A program made the translations under genes and the position numbers. The notes beneath the pieces were generated by a model. The model was not told the DNA's origin. It ran no database searches and saw only the letters and a program-made list of their open reading frames with translations. A stretch of DNA of 64,000 nucleotides from VYFG01 sp022827325 (lineage in GTDB: Bacteria; Pseudomonadota; Gammaproteobacteria; Arenicellales; Poriferihabitantaceae). This document shows, in pieces, positions 17,865-27,279 of the stretch (position 1 is its first letter; each line of letters opens with the position of its first letter). Location: NCBI GenBank assembly GCA_022827325.1, contig JAJDTE010000143.1:49346-113345 (forward strand). The letters are read 5' to 3'.

Positions 17865-18377
17865 TCAAACACCATCCTTCGGTCCATTATGGTTATGTAG
17901 GGCCATCCCTGCCTCCATGATCTGTTGCATCTCCCGGATCTGCTCGGGAGTGAGCACGGTTGCCACCTGTTTCAGGACTCCGGTCAACTCAAGGGCCCGG
18001 TCCCGTGCCACCGCGGCAACGCGATCCGCCAGTATCGCTGCCCGTTCGTCAAAATCCTCTGCCGTGGGATCCAGCGCCAGGACCTCCAGCATCAGCCCGC
18101 GGCGGGCCTGCTGGTGGTTGCCCTGTTGTTGCCGTCGGTTCTCGAGGATCTTCTTCAGGGTGTCGAGCTGGGCTTCGGTCACCTCGAGATCCTCGCTGGC
18201 ATGCACTGCCGGATGCTTCGTGCCGCGGTCTCCAAGCATGCCGTCAAGGTGGTCGTGACGGTGATGGTAGCCCCGGTCAATCCCACCGTGCTTGTTGTGG
18301 CTGCCGGCGAAGACCGTGCCCATGCCCAGGAAGACAGCTATGAGAATGGATGCTTTGGCAATGTTCCGTTGGTTCAT
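17865..18377 (-). CDS. Spy/CpxP-like periplasmic protein
   Basis: The 170-residue protein begins with a signal peptide (ASILIAVFLGMGTVFAG, cleavage near residue 25) followed by a His-rich stretch. Two LTxxQ-like repeats, LEVTEAQLDTLKKIL and LTPEQIREMQ, flank a long helical region, as in the Spy/CpxP family of periplasmic chaperones and metal sensors. The start at 18377 has GGAGGA 8 bp upstream. A strong terminator follows. Position beside a CpxAR-like pair suggests it is a target or feedback partner. The His-rich segment hints at metal binding. Confidence 0.8.
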   Translation of the reverse strand: MNQRNIAKASILIAVFLGMGTVFAGSHNKHGGIDRGYHHRHDHLDGMLGDRGTKHPAVHASEDLEVTEAQLDTLKKILENRRQQQGNHQQARRGLMLEVLALDPTAEDFDERAAILADRVAAVARDRALELTGVLKQVATVLTPEQIREMQQIMEAGMALHNHNGPKDGV

Positions 18378-18594
18378 GGTCCAAGTCCTCCGTTTCGTTT
18401 CATTTGGCATATCTCATGCTTTTCCGATGGGGTCATTGTGGTCCTGTCGGTGCAAACACGGGGTTAATGGTGCGTAAAATTTCCGTAAAGAACACGTCCC
18501 GTGCCCGGCGACGGGCCGGCGGGAACGGCAGCCGCATCCGGGGGCGGATGGACCGGCTGCCCGTCGGGACCGCCGCATGGACGGTACGGCCGGT

Positions 18595-19830
18595 CTATTC
18601 CTCTTCGGCCATGGCGGCCTCTGCGGCCATCTCCACCGCCACCGGTGTCGTGGCCGCGGTGACCGGGATATAGGAATGGGTGTCGGCCACCGCCACCGGC
18701 TCGCTGCGCGACATCCGGTACAGGCTGTACAGGCATACGAGAGCCGTGAGCGCGGCGAGAAACAGGAAGAATCCGTTCGGCCCCATCCGGTTGATCAGGA
18801 TGCCGACGACCACGGGGCCGCCCATGGCGCCCACGCCGTTGATGAACATCAGCCCGCCAGAGGCGGAAGCCATCTGATCCGTCGACAGGCGGTCGTTGGT
18901 GTACGCCAGCAGCAGGGGGTACAGGGGATTGACGGCGGCGCCGAGGCAGAAGGCCATGGCCAGCAGCCACCAGACGGATTGCCCGAACATGCCGGCGACC
19001 GAGAACAGCGTGGCCAGGGCGGTCATGATCACGACCAGGAGACGGCGGTCCATCCGATCCGAAACCCAACCCACCGGGTACTGCATCATCACGCCGCCGA
19101 TGTAGATGGCCGTCACGAACCAGGAGATTTCCCTGACGGTCAGGCCGCGCTGGACGCCGTAGATCGAGGACATACCGAGCAGGGCCGAGAAAACACCGCC
19201 CAGGAGGAACACCCCGACGCAGCCCAGGGGAGATGCGCCCATCAGTTCACGCAGGGACATCGGCCGCGCGGTGGAATACACCGGCGTCGGCGACACGGAC
19301 AGCAGGATCGGCGCGAAGGAAACGGATACCAGCACCGAAATCAGCACGAACAGCGTGTAACCGGAGGGGTCCGCCACGTTCAGCAGGAGCTGGCCGGTCA
19401 CCAGGCCCGTCATCTGGATCAGGATGTACAGCGACAGGACCTGGCCGCGGGTTTCGTTGCTGGCCATGTCGTTGATCCAGCTTTCGGCAACCACATACAG
19501 TCCCGAGAAACAGAAGCCCACCATCAGCCGCATGGCGAGCCAGAACAACGGGTCCACGATGGCGGCGTAGAGGATGAAGGCGGCCGACACCAGGGAGCCG
19601 AGCGCGGCGAATACCCGCACGTGGCCCACCCGCCTGAGCAGTACCGGCGTGACCCGGGAGCCGCCGAGGAAGCCGATGAAATAGGCGGCCATGATGATGC
19701 CCATCCAGGAGGCGTCGATCTGCTCCAGGGTCCCGCGAATGCCGAGCAGCGTTCCCTGCAGACCGTTGCCGACCATGAGCAGCAGGATCCCCAGCATCAG
19801 GGCCCAGGCGCGAAGAATGACAGTTGGCAT
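18595..19830 (-). CDS. MFS transporter, YcaD-like
   Basis: The 411-residue protein has 12 predicted membrane segments and MFS loop motifs, including WVSDRMDRR between helices 8 and 9 and AMRLMVGFCFSGLYVVAESWIND in helices 4-5. The pattern SWINDxxxNExRGQVLSLY is typical of the YcaD/YhfC-like group of putative exporters. The last 40 residues are an Ala/Glu-rich cytoplasmic tail. It is divergent from fadH. No substrate can be assigned. Confidence 0.82.
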   Translation of the reverse strand: MPTVILRAWALMLGILLLMVGNGLQGTLLGIRGTLEQIDASWMGIIMAAYFIGFLGGSRVTPVLLRRVGHVRVFAALGSLVSAAFILYAAIVDPLFWLAMRLMVGFCFSGLYVVAESWINDMASNETRGQVLSLYILIQMTGLVTGQLLLNVADPSGYTLFVLISVLVSVSFAPILLSVSPTPVYSTARPMSLRELMGASPLGCVGVFLLGGVFSALLGMSSIYGVQRGLTVREISWFVTAIYIGGVMMQYPVGWVSDRMDRRLLVVIMTALATLFSVAGMFGQSVWWLLAMAFCLGAAVNPLYPLLLAYTNDRLSTDQMASASGGLMFINGVGAMGGPVVVGILINRMGPNGFFLFLAALTALVCLYSLYRMSRSEPVAVADTHSYIPVTAATTPVAVEMAAEAAMAEEE

Positions 19831-19963
19831 GGTGCGGGAAACCGGCCGGCATGAGCGGGGCGGCGAGTGTAGGGCAAACCCCCGGGCGCTCCAAGCGGCG
19901 GGGCATCACGATAACGATACAATATGACTTTCCAACGACAATGAATCTTCAGGCACAGGGACC

Positions 19964-22003
19964 ATGACGGACACCTTCCCGGCGATTTTCAGCCCCCTGG
20001 CGGTGGGCGGACTCGTGCTGCCCAACCGGATTGTCATGGGTTCCATGCACACCGGTCTCGAGGACCGGTTCTGGAATTACGGCAGGCTGGCCGCCTACTT
20101 TGCCGAGCGCGCGAGTGGCGGCGGGCCGGGCCTCATGGTCACCGGCGGGATCAGTCCCAACCGGGAGGGCTGGCTGGGGCCGCTGGCCGGTACGCTCAAC
20201 AGCGTGCTCGACCTGCCCAATCACCGCCGGATCACCCGGGCGGTGCACCGGGAAGGCGGCAGGATCTGCCTGCAGATCCTGCACGCGGGGCGTTACGGAT
20301 ATCACCGCAACATCGTGTCGGCGTCCGCACTGAAGGCGCCCATCAACCGCTTCGAGCCGAGGGCGCTCGACGAAGCCGGTATCGAGCGCCAGATTCGCGG
20401 CTATGTCCGCTGTGCCCGGCTGGCCAGGGCCGCGGGCTACGACGGCGTGGAAATCATGGGTTCCGAGGGCTACCTGATCAACCAGTTTCTCTGCCGCCGC
20501 ACCAATCACCGGTCGGACCGCTGGGGCGGCAGCTTCGACAACCGGGCCCGGCTGGCGCTCGAAATCCTGCGCCGGGTACGCGCCCGGACAGGTCCCGGCT
20601 TCCTCGTCATCTATCGCCTGTCGATGATGGACCTGGTGGAGGACGGCTCAGACTGGGACGAGGTCGTGGCGCTGGGGGAGGGCGTGAAGGATGCCGGGGC
20701 CGATCTCATCAACACCGGCATCGGCTGGCACGAGGCGCGCATTCCCACCATCGTCAGTTCGGTGCCCCACGCCGCCTTCGCCGGCATCACGGCGAAGTTC
20801 CGTGAACGCGTGGATATTCCGGTGATCGCCACCAACCGGATCAACATGCCGGAACAGGCCGAACGGCTGCTGGCGGAAGGCTGGTGCGACATGGTGTCGA
20901 TGGCGCGGCCGCTGCTTGCCGACCCGCGCTGGGTGCAGAAGGCGGCCGGGGGCCGGCGCGATGAGATCAATACCTGCATCGGCTGCAACCAGGCCTGCCT
21001 GGACCGGATCTTCAACAACAAGACCGCCACCTGCCTGGTCAATCCGCGGGCCTGCAACGAGACCAGGATGCATTACCGGCCTGCGTCTGCGGCGAAGCGC
21101 GTCGCCGTGGTCGGGGCGGGCCCGGCCGGCCTGTCCGCCGCCCTGGTGGCAGCCGCGCGCGGACACCGGATAACCCTTTACGAGCGTGACGGCGAGATCG
21201 GCGGGCAGTTCAATGTCGCGATGCGCATCCCGGGAAAGGAGGATTTCCGCGAAACCCTGCGCTACTGCCGCGTGATGCTGGCGAAACACGGTGTGGACAT
21301 CCGGCTCGGCGTGGCGGCGGATGCCGGTACGCTGCGCCGGGAGAACTACGACGACATCGTCATTGCCACCGGCGTACGCCCCCGCCCGGTGGATTTTCCC
21401 GGGCACGACCACCCCATGGTGCTGCGTTACGACGAGCTGATCCGGGAGGGCAGGGAAGTGGGTCGGCGGGTGGCTATCGTCGGCGCCGGCGGCATCGGTT
21501 TCGATGTCGCCGAATATCTTCTTCACGACGAGGCGCCGCCGGAATCGCCGGCGGAGGTTGCCGGCTGGTACCGGCAATGGGGAATCGACCCGGCCTACGA
21601 GGCCCGCGGATCGCTCGTGCCCCCGGCCGCGCCGCCGCCGCGCCGCAAACTGTACATGCTGCAGCGCCGTCCGGCGCCGTTCGGCCGGACTCTCGGCAAG
21701 ACCACGGGCTGGGTGCTGCGGCTGAAGATGAAGCAGGCCGGGGTGGAGCAGATCGGCGGCGTGCGGTATGCGCTGGTGGATGATCGCGGCATCCATGTCG
21801 AGGTCGACGGCCGGGCCAGGCTGCTCGAGGTGGACAACGTGGTGATCTGCGCGGGCCAGCTGTCCGTGAACGGCCTGTACCAGGAACTGAATCCCTGGGG
21901 CCGGGAACGCCGCGTGCACCTCGTGGGCGGCGCCTACCTGTCGGCCGAGGTGGACGCGGAGCGCGCGATCCGCGAGGGCGCCGAAGTCGGCGCCAGGATC
22001 TGA
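19964..22003 (+). CDS. fadH: 2,4-dienoyl-CoA reductase (FadH-like flavin/Fe-S enzyme)
   Basis: The 679-residue protein matches the FadH architecture: an FMN-binding TIM barrel (1-340; NRIVMGSMHTGLE, GYDGVEIMGSEGYLINQFL, YRLSMMDLVEDGSDWDE, NTGIGWHEARIPTI), the [4Fe-4S] motif CIGCNQACLDRIF with a further Cys in CLVNPRAC, then FAD (VVGAGPAGLSAALVA) and NAD(P) (AIVGAGGIGFDVAEYL) domains. FadH reduces 2,4-dienoyl-CoA during beta-oxidation of unsaturated fatty acids. The start at 19964 follows CAGGGA. Related demethylases share the fold, but the barrel is closest to FadH. Confidence 0.9.
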   Translation: MTDTFPAIFSPLAVGGLVLPNRIVMGSMHTGLEDRFWNYGRLAAYFAERASGGGPGLMVTGGISPNREGWLGPLAGTLNSVLDLPNHRRITRAVHREGGRICLQILHAGRYGYHRNIVSASALKAPINRFEPRALDEAGIERQIRGYVRCARLARAAGYDGVEIMGSEGYLINQFLCRRTNHRSDRWGGSFDNRARLALEILRRVRARTGPGFLVIYRLSMMDLVEDGSDWDEVVALGEGVKDAGADLINTGIGWHEARIPTIVSSVPHAAFAGITAKFRERVDIPVIATNRINMPEQAERLLAEGWCDMVSMARPLLADPRWVQKAAGGRRDEINTCIGCNQACLDRIFNNKTATCLVNPRACNETRMHYRPASAAKRVAVVGAGPAGLSAALVAAARGHRITLYERDGEIGGQFNVAMRIPGKEDFRETLRYCRVMLAKHGVDIRLGVAADAGTLRRENYDDIVIATGVRPRPVDFPGHDHPMVLRYDELIREGREVGRRVAIVGAGGIGFDVAEYLLHDEAPPESPAEVAGWYRQWGIDPAYEARGSLVPPAAPPPRRKLYMLQRRPAPFGRTLGKTTGWVLRLKMKQAGVEQIGGVRYALVDDRGIHVEVDGRARLLEVDNVVICAGQLSVNGLYQELNPWGRERRVHLVGGAYLSAEVDAERAIREGAEVGARI

Positions 22004-22022
22004 TCCGGCACGGGCCCGGGCC

Positions 22023-22658
22023 TCAGTCTCCCGGGCGGCCTTCGAGGCGGATGATGCGGGCATGCAGTGCCGCCGCATCGTCCGGCTGGTGGGTGGAGAC
22101 CACCAGTCGCAGCCGAAGCTCCTGCTGCAACTCGAGAATCAGGGCCGCGATGTCGTCCCTCAGTTCCCGGTCGAGAGCGCTGAACGGTTCGTCCAGCAAC
22201 AGCACCGGCCGGCGCCGCACCAGGCAGCGCGCGAGCCCGACCCGCTGCTGCTGGCCCCCGGAAAGGCTCGTCGGCAGGCGCCTTTCCATGCCGTCGAGCC
22301 CGACCCGCCCGAGCGCCCTCCGAATGCTCCCGCGACCGGCGCTGTCGATGCGCAGGCCGGGATCCATGCCGAGAGCGATGTTCTCCCACACGTTCAGGTG
22401 CGGAAACAGGTTGTGGGACTGGAACAGGTAGGTCAGCGGCCTGCTGGCCGGGGCCAGGGGCAGCAGGGAAACGCCGTCCAGCGCGATCTCGCCGGACTGC
22501 GGTGTCAGGAAACCGGCGATGAGGTTCAGGATGGTGGTCTTGCCGACACCGCTTGGACCCATCAGCGCGGCGCCCTGCCCGGCTTCCAGGGAGAAGTCCG
22601 CGCCGATGGTGTGGTCGCCGCCCGAGTGGCGATACCGGAGATCGCGGCATTCAAGCAT
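22023..22658 (-). CDS. thiQ: Thiamine ABC transporter ATP-binding protein
   Basis: The 211-residue ABC ATPase has Walker A GPSGVGKTT, Q loop FQSHNLFPHLNVWENIALG, signature LSGGQQQRVGLARCL and Walker B VLLLDEPFSALD. The short length and FQSHNLF are typical for ThiQ. The ATG at 22658 overlaps the end of thiP by 8 bp, so translation is probably coupled. It energises thiamine/TPP import with ThiB and ThiP. Confidence 0.92.
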   Translation of the reverse strand: MLECRDLRYRHSGGDHTIGADFSLEAGQGAALMGPSGVGKTTILNLIAGFLTPQSGEIALDGVSLLPLAPASRPLTYLFQSHNLFPHLNVWENIALGMDPGLRIDSAGRGSIRRALGRVGLDGMERRLPTSLSGGQQQRVGLARCLVRRRPVLLLDEPFSALDRELRDDIAALILELQQELRLRLVVSTHQPDDAAALHARIIRLEGRPGD

Positions 22659-24324
22659 CCCGCGCCTCCCCCCGACCGAGCCGCGCAAGCTGTTCGAGCA
22701 GCCAGAACAGCAGCAGGCACAGTGCGCACAGGCATAGCGCCGCCACTGCAGCCTGTTCCAGCCGCCAGCCGCCCAGCAGCCGGTAGACAAGCAGGGGCAG
22801 TGTGCTCAGCCGCTCGGTGCCGAACAGCGCGATCACGCCCATGTCCCCGGCCGCGAGGGTGGTGGCGAGCGCCAGGGCATAGCAGATAGGCCGCTTGAGC
22901 ACCGGCCAGTACACCAGCCGCCACAGCGCGAGGCCGGACATCCCGAGGCTTCGTCCCAGGTTCTCGAAACGCCGCCGTTGCCTGGTCACGGGGCCAACGA
23001 GCACCCTCAGGGTGAATGCCAGGGTGAACAGGGCGTTCACCGCGATCACCATGAAATGGCCGAGCGAAAGGGCGTCGGTGTACTGGCGCAGGAGCAGGAA
23101 AAGGCCGGCTCCCAGGGTGAGCGGCGGAATGATCAGGGTCAGTGCGCCGACCAGTTCGGGCAGTGCCCGCAGCGGCCGCCATCCCGGGGAGCGGTCGAGG
23201 CCGGCGCACAGCCACGCCATGCAGAACCCCGAGGCCGTGGCGATGAAGCCGGCCGCCAGCGAGATGAGGACCGACCAGCCCAGCGCATGCCAGAATCGTC
23301 CGTCGGTCACGATGCTCCACCCCCGGCCGTCCAGTGTGCCCAGGGCGACGGCGATGAACGGGGTCAGCAGGTAGACCGCGGCCAGCGTGATGACCGCCGC
23401 GTCGGCCAGGCGCCCCCCGGGGCCGCCGGTGTCCGGCCGGTGCCGGTCCGCTTCCATGACTGCGGCGTCGGCGGCCCCCCAGGCGGGGGCCCCCCGGAAC
23501 GAGAAGAACAGCACCGTGAGGATGCCGCACAACAGGACCTGGATCAACGAAAGCGCCGCGGCCTTGGGGAGGTCGAACTCGAATCGCAGCGCCTGGTAGA
23601 TCGCCACTTCCAGGGTGCTCGCAGCCGGTCCGCCGCCCAGGGACAGGACAATGGCGAAGCTGGTGAAGCAGAGCAGGAAGACCACGCCCGCCGCCCCCGG
23701 GATCACCCCCCGGAGGACGGGCCATTCCACCAGCCGGAACACGTCGCGGTCCCGGAAGCCGTAAAGCGCGGCCAGTTTCCACTGGGCCGACGGGATTTCC
23801 GCAAGTCCGTTCAGCATCAGCCGCGTCGCCAGGGGCAGGTTGAAGAAGACGTGGGTCATCAGGATTCCGGCAAGCCCGTAGAGATAGTCCTGCCGGGCAT
23901 GGCCGGCGAACGCCAGGAGATCGTTCACCCAGCCGTTGCGGCCATGGACCGCCACCATGCCGAGGATCGCCACCATGGTGGGCACCACGAGGGACACGCT
24001 GGTCAGCCGGATGAGCAGGCGCCGGCCGTAGAATCCCCGGCGCCGATGGAGCGCCCGGGCCAGCGGGATGGCGAGTCCGACGCTGAGGAGGGTGGACAGG
24101 CCGGCCTGCCAGAGGGTGAAGCGGATGATGGACCAGGTATAGGGCCTTTCCAGCACCGCGCCCACGGGCAGTTCGCCGGCATGGAACAGCAGCCCCCCGA
24201 AGGATCCGCCCACCAGGGCCAGGACGAGCAGAAGCAGCAGTATCCCGGCAGCCGTGAATCCGGCCGTCCCGGACCGGCGGCCGGCCGGGCGTACTGCAAG
24301 GGCCCCTGCGGGCATCCGCGGCAA
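22651..24324 (-). CDS. thiP: Thiamine ABC transporter permease
   Basis: The 557-residue protein has about 12 membrane segments in two homologous halves, each with an ABC permease EAA-like loop (AEIPSAQWKLAALYGFRDRD near residue 172; RRFENLGRSLGMSGLALWRLVYWP near 450). This fused layout is that of ThiP. It sits between thiB (20 bp away) and thiQ (overlapping). Confidence 0.92.
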   Translation of the reverse strand: MPRMPAGALAVRPAGRRSGTAGFTAAGILLLLLVLALVGGSFGGLLFHAGELPVGAVLERPYTWSIIRFTLWQAGLSTLLSVGLAIPLARALHRRRGFYGRRLLIRLTSVSLVVPTMVAILGMVAVHGRNGWVNDLLAFAGHARQDYLYGLAGILMTHVFFNLPLATRLMLNGLAEIPSAQWKLAALYGFRDRDVFRLVEWPVLRGVIPGAAGVVFLLCFTSFAIVLSLGGGPAASTLEVAIYQALRFEFDLPKAAALSLIQVLLCGILTVLFFSFRGAPAWGAADAAVMEADRHRPDTGGPGGRLADAAVITLAAVYLLTPFIAVALGTLDGRGWSIVTDGRFWHALGWSVLISLAAGFIATASGFCMAWLCAGLDRSPGWRPLRALPELVGALTLIIPPLTLGAGLFLLLRQYTDALSLGHFMVIAVNALFTLAFTLRVLVGPVTRQRRRFENLGRSLGMSGLALWRLVYWPVLKRPICYALALATTLAAGDMGVIALFGTERLSTLPLLVYRLLGGWRLEQAAVAALCLCALCLLLFWLLEQLARLGRGEARDA

Positions 24325-24344
24325 CGGGACGCGTCCCGAAGAGG

Positions 24345-25385
24345 TTACTGACTCAGCGCCTGGTTGAATTCATCGATCCAGTCCAGCCGGTTGTCGGTGA
24401 CGCCCTGGGCATTGATGGACAGGGCGCGGCTGGGCCGGACCAGGGTGTTGAAGGCGTCGGGCAGCCCCTCCTCGGGGAAGGCCACGGGATACATCCAGTT
24501 CCCCGTGGGAATCAGTGACTGGAAGGCCGGGGTCAGGATGAAGCCGAGAAACCGCCGCGCCAGGTCCGGGTTGGGGGCGTTCTTCAGCATGCCCGCCACC
24601 TCGACCTGCATGCCATGGCCTTCCTCGAAGGCCGCGGCCCGGTACTTGGTCTCGTTTTCCGCGACCTGGTGATAGGCGGGCGACGTGGTGTAGCTGAGCA
24701 CCATGTCCGCCTCCCCCTCGAGAAACATACCGTAGGCCTCGGACCAGCCCTTGGTGACGGTCAGGATTTTCGGCGCCAGGCGCTTCCAGGCCGCCCCGGC
24801 CTGGTCGTTGTAGAGGGCCTTCACCCAGAGCAGGAGACCGAGTCCGGGAGTGCTGGACCGGGGATCCTGGATCACGATTTTCGTGTTGTCGTCCGCCTGC
24901 AGCAATGCCTCGAAACTGTCCGGCGGATCCTGCATGCGGGTTTCGTCGTAGATGAAGGCGAAGAAACCGAAATCGAAGGGCAGAAAGTGTGCATCGTCCC
25001 AGTCGCCCGGAAGATCCAGGGCGGGCACATCGACTTCGTGCGGGGCGATCAGGCCGGTATTCAGCGCCTCCACCACCTGGCTGTTATCGAGGCCCAGCAC
25101 CACGTCGGCGGGAGAGGTGTCCCCCTCGAGCTGGACCCGGCTCAGGATCCCGGTGGAGCTGTCCACGCTGACGAAATTGAGGTCGCATTCGCACACGGCC
25201 TCGAAGGCCTCTTCGACCTTCGGGCCGGGCCCCCAGTCGGAAGCGAAGGAGTCGTAGGTATATACCGTCAGGACCGGGGGGCCGGCGTCGGTTTCCGGCG
25301 CATCGGTGGATTCCTGGGCAAGGGCGGGCAGGCCCGCACCGCATACGAACAAGAGGAGAAGTTGGATTTGATGGAATTTGCGCAC
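24345..25385 (-). CDS. thiB: Thiamine-binding periplasmic protein
   Basis: The 346-residue protein starts with a signal peptide (LLLLFVCGAGLPALA). The mature part begins LTVYTYDSFASDWGPGPKVEEAFEAVCECDLNF, the hallmark of ThiB/TbpA, with VVLGLDNSQV and RSSTPGLGLLLW downstream. It captures thiamine, TMP or TPP for ThiPQ. The TPP riboswitch lies 80 bp upstream. Confidence 0.93.
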   Translation of the reverse strand: MRKFHQIQLLLLFVCGAGLPALAQESTDAPETDAGPPVLTVYTYDSFASDWGPGPKVEEAFEAVCECDLNFVSVDSSTGILSRVQLEGDTSPADVVLGLDNSQVVEALNTGLIAPHEVDVPALDLPGDWDDAHFLPFDFGFFAFIYDETRMQDPPDSFEALLQADDNTKIVIQDPRSSTPGLGLLLWVKALYNDQAGAAWKRLAPKILTVTKGWSEAYGMFLEGEADMVLSYTTSPAYHQVAENETKYRAAAFEEGHGMQVEVAGMLKNAPNPDLARRFLGFILTPAFQSLIPTGNWMYPVAFPEEGLPDAFNTLVRPSRALSINAQGVTDNRLDWIDEFNQALSQ

Positions 25386-25463
25386 TGTTCAGGTCCTCGA
25401 TGTGGTCTGGTCAAAGCAGTGCGGAGAGGCGAGCGGGTCGGAATTCCTGACCGTCAGTATCTC

Positions 25464-25556
25464 AATCCCTCCGCCAGCATGATCTGGATCAGGTTCGACG
25501 GGTTGGCCTGGAGACCCTCTCAGCCAGCCGGACAGCGTCCGGTGGGCACCCCGTTG
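25464..25556 (-). promoter_or_regulatory. TPP (THI-box) riboswitch upstream of thiBPQ
   Basis: The minus strand reads CGGGGTGCCC, a variable stem, GGCTGAGAGGGT, then AACCTGATCCAGATCATGC and GGCGGAGGGA, which together are the conserved elements of the thiamine pyrophosphate riboswitch. It lies in the leader of thiB, so import should shut down when TPP is plentiful. The surrounding spacer 25386-25704 holds no gene. Confidence 0.95.
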
Positions 25557-25704
25557 AGACAGGTTGATAATATTCGTTCAGGCCGTGCAATACAAATCCC
25601 TTCAAGGAGGACCCCGATACAGGGATTTGCGGCGAGGCCGCGATGCCGGCCGGGCATCGCGGCCCTTCATCGAACGCACCCGCCGCGGCAGCGCGCTTCG
25701 GCGC

Positions 25705-27183
25705 TCAACCCACGGACGCGGTCGACAGGAGCCACAGGCCGAACACCGTGTAGCCCACCATCAGCATTGCGAGAAACCACTGGCTCCGTACCGCGGCCCG
25801 CATGTCGTCCGGCGAACGGCCGTAGAGTTCCAGCGCGATGAGATGGGCGAGCAGGATCCCGATGATGTGTCCGAGGACAATCACGCCGGTCTGGAAGCCC
25901 CAGATCACGGAAACGCTGTGGAGGTTGTTCAGGAACGAGGTGGTCACATGGAAGTCCGGGCCGAGGCCGAACAGGTTCCATCCGCGCGCGAACGGGTCGG
26001 CAAACGCCCGCAGCGCGTACTGGCCGTTTACCATGAGCTGGGTCAGGTAGTGGGCGATGTGGAACGCCACCGCGATGGGTACGATGGAGTAGACCAGCCT
26101 TCCCGCCATCGCCCCAGGGGCGGGCCGCCCGGGGCCCCCGGGACCGGCGGACCGGCCCAGCATCACCGCGGCCAGGAACAGCAGGGCAAGCGCCACGAAC
26201 GCGCCCGCCAGCCCCGCGGTGTTGAATCCGGTGACCGCGCTGCGCCCAGGGAATTCCAGCGGGTTGATGCCGCCCAGCGCCAGCCAGGCGAAGGTTTTCG
26301 ACAGCCCGTCGAAGGAATTGCTGCTGAGCGCAAGCAGCACGAACAGCATGCCGGTCCAGGGCAGGGGCGCCTGGCGCAGGAAGCCCTGGCCCGGCCAGCC
26401 CAGGGAAACCCGGACGCGGCCCGGCCCTGCGGCCGGGTCCCCGCTTTCTCCCTCCACGGGTTCCCGCAGCAGCGGCGAGCAGTTCCCCACCAGGCGGAAG
26501 AAGATGGAAAAGGGCTCCGCCCGGTGCATCCAGTCACGGTACCCGAATGCCAGGATGCCGGCGAAGGTGACCGCCCAGTACACCAGGACCGCGGCGGCCA
26601 GCCCCGCCGGGTCCTCCGGCGCCGCATGGACCAGTTCGAACCAGGCGAAACCGAAAAACAGCAACAGGGCGGGGAGATAGCCGAGACCTGCCGGCAGGGT
26701 CAGGGGCGCCTTCGCCGGCCAGCCCAGCGCCGCCGCAAGCCGGCCGGGGGCATACCAGGGGTTGCACCATTTCCAGAGATCGCCCACCAGGAACTGCAGC
26801 AGGGTGAATCCCACCCACCACAGGGTCCAGATGCCGAGCGGAAGCGGGTTGGCCAGCGGATCCTCGCTGGCGGTGAAGCCGGCGAGGACCAGCGTCGACA
26901 GCACGACGAACGACACCAGGCTCGGGACCAGCGGCGAGATCGTCCGCTGGGTCCAAAGGGGCAGCCGGGCCGCGATGATCCGCCCGAGCAGGCGCCTCGG
27001 CGCCAGGGCCAGCAGCAGGAAGGAGGCCAGCACGGCGATCCCGCCCCCGGTGATGGCGAACCCGGTGGGCAGCAGCATCACCAGTCCGCGCTCGGCGCTG
27101 TGGGCCATGGCGGTGACGGGCGCCGCCAGGGCGGCCGCCGCCAGGGGGATCCGCTGCAGGATGCGCCGGGTGCCTGCGTTCAT
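25705..27183 (-). CDS. Polytopic membrane protein of unknown function
   Basis: The 492-residue protein begins with a possible signal sequence (AAAALAAPVTAMAHS) followed by about 11-12 membrane segments. Distinct features are a GDLWKWCNPWYAP stretch near residue 135, a cytoplasmic or periplasmic loop with GDPAAGPGRV, and a C-terminal half rich in His (VAFHIAHYLTQL, VLGHIIGILLAHLIALELYG), which could bind metal or heme. It resembles conserved membrane proteins that databases sometimes name fenitrothion hydrolase, but I cannot confirm any activity. It is divergent from pncA with 96 bp between. Confidence 0.7.
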   Translation of the reverse strand: MNAGTRRILQRIPLAAAALAAPVTAMAHSAERGLVMLLPTGFAITGGGIAVLASFLLLALAPRRLLGRIIAARLPLWTQRTISPLVPSLVSFVVLSTLVLAGFTASEDPLANPLPLGIWTLWWVGFTLLQFLVGDLWKWCNPWYAPGRLAAALGWPAKAPLTLPAGLGYLPALLLFFGFAWFELVHAAPEDPAGLAAAVLVYWAVTFAGILAFGYRDWMHRAEPFSIFFRLVGNCSPLLREPVEGESGDPAAGPGRVRVSLGWPGQGFLRQAPLPWTGMLFVLLALSSNSFDGLSKTFAWLALGGINPLEFPGRSAVTGFNTAGLAGAFVALALLFLAAVMLGRSAGPGGPGRPAPGAMAGRLVYSIVPIAVAFHIAHYLTQLMVNGQYALRAFADPFARGWNLFGLGPDFHVTTSFLNNLHSVSVIWGFQTGVIVLGHIIGILLAHLIALELYGRSPDDMRAAVRSQWFLAMLMVGYTVFGLWLLSTASVG

Positions 27184-27279
27184 GTGGATCCCGAAAGGGG
27201 GCGGGGGAAACGCGGCGCGGCGGGCTCGCAGGAACGCGGGTTGGGTATAATGCCGGCTGGCCCGGCACGACTACCGATC

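Noticed and set aside
20648..22078. A 476-codon minus-strand frame opposite fadH
   Set aside because: Antisense to an unambiguous FadH homolog; His/Arg-rich translation without domains.
25564..27279. A very long plus-strand open frame leading into pncA
   Set aside because: It is antisense to the membrane protein gene and Gln/Arg/Gly-rich. The true pncA start is the conserved MIRPDD at 27280.
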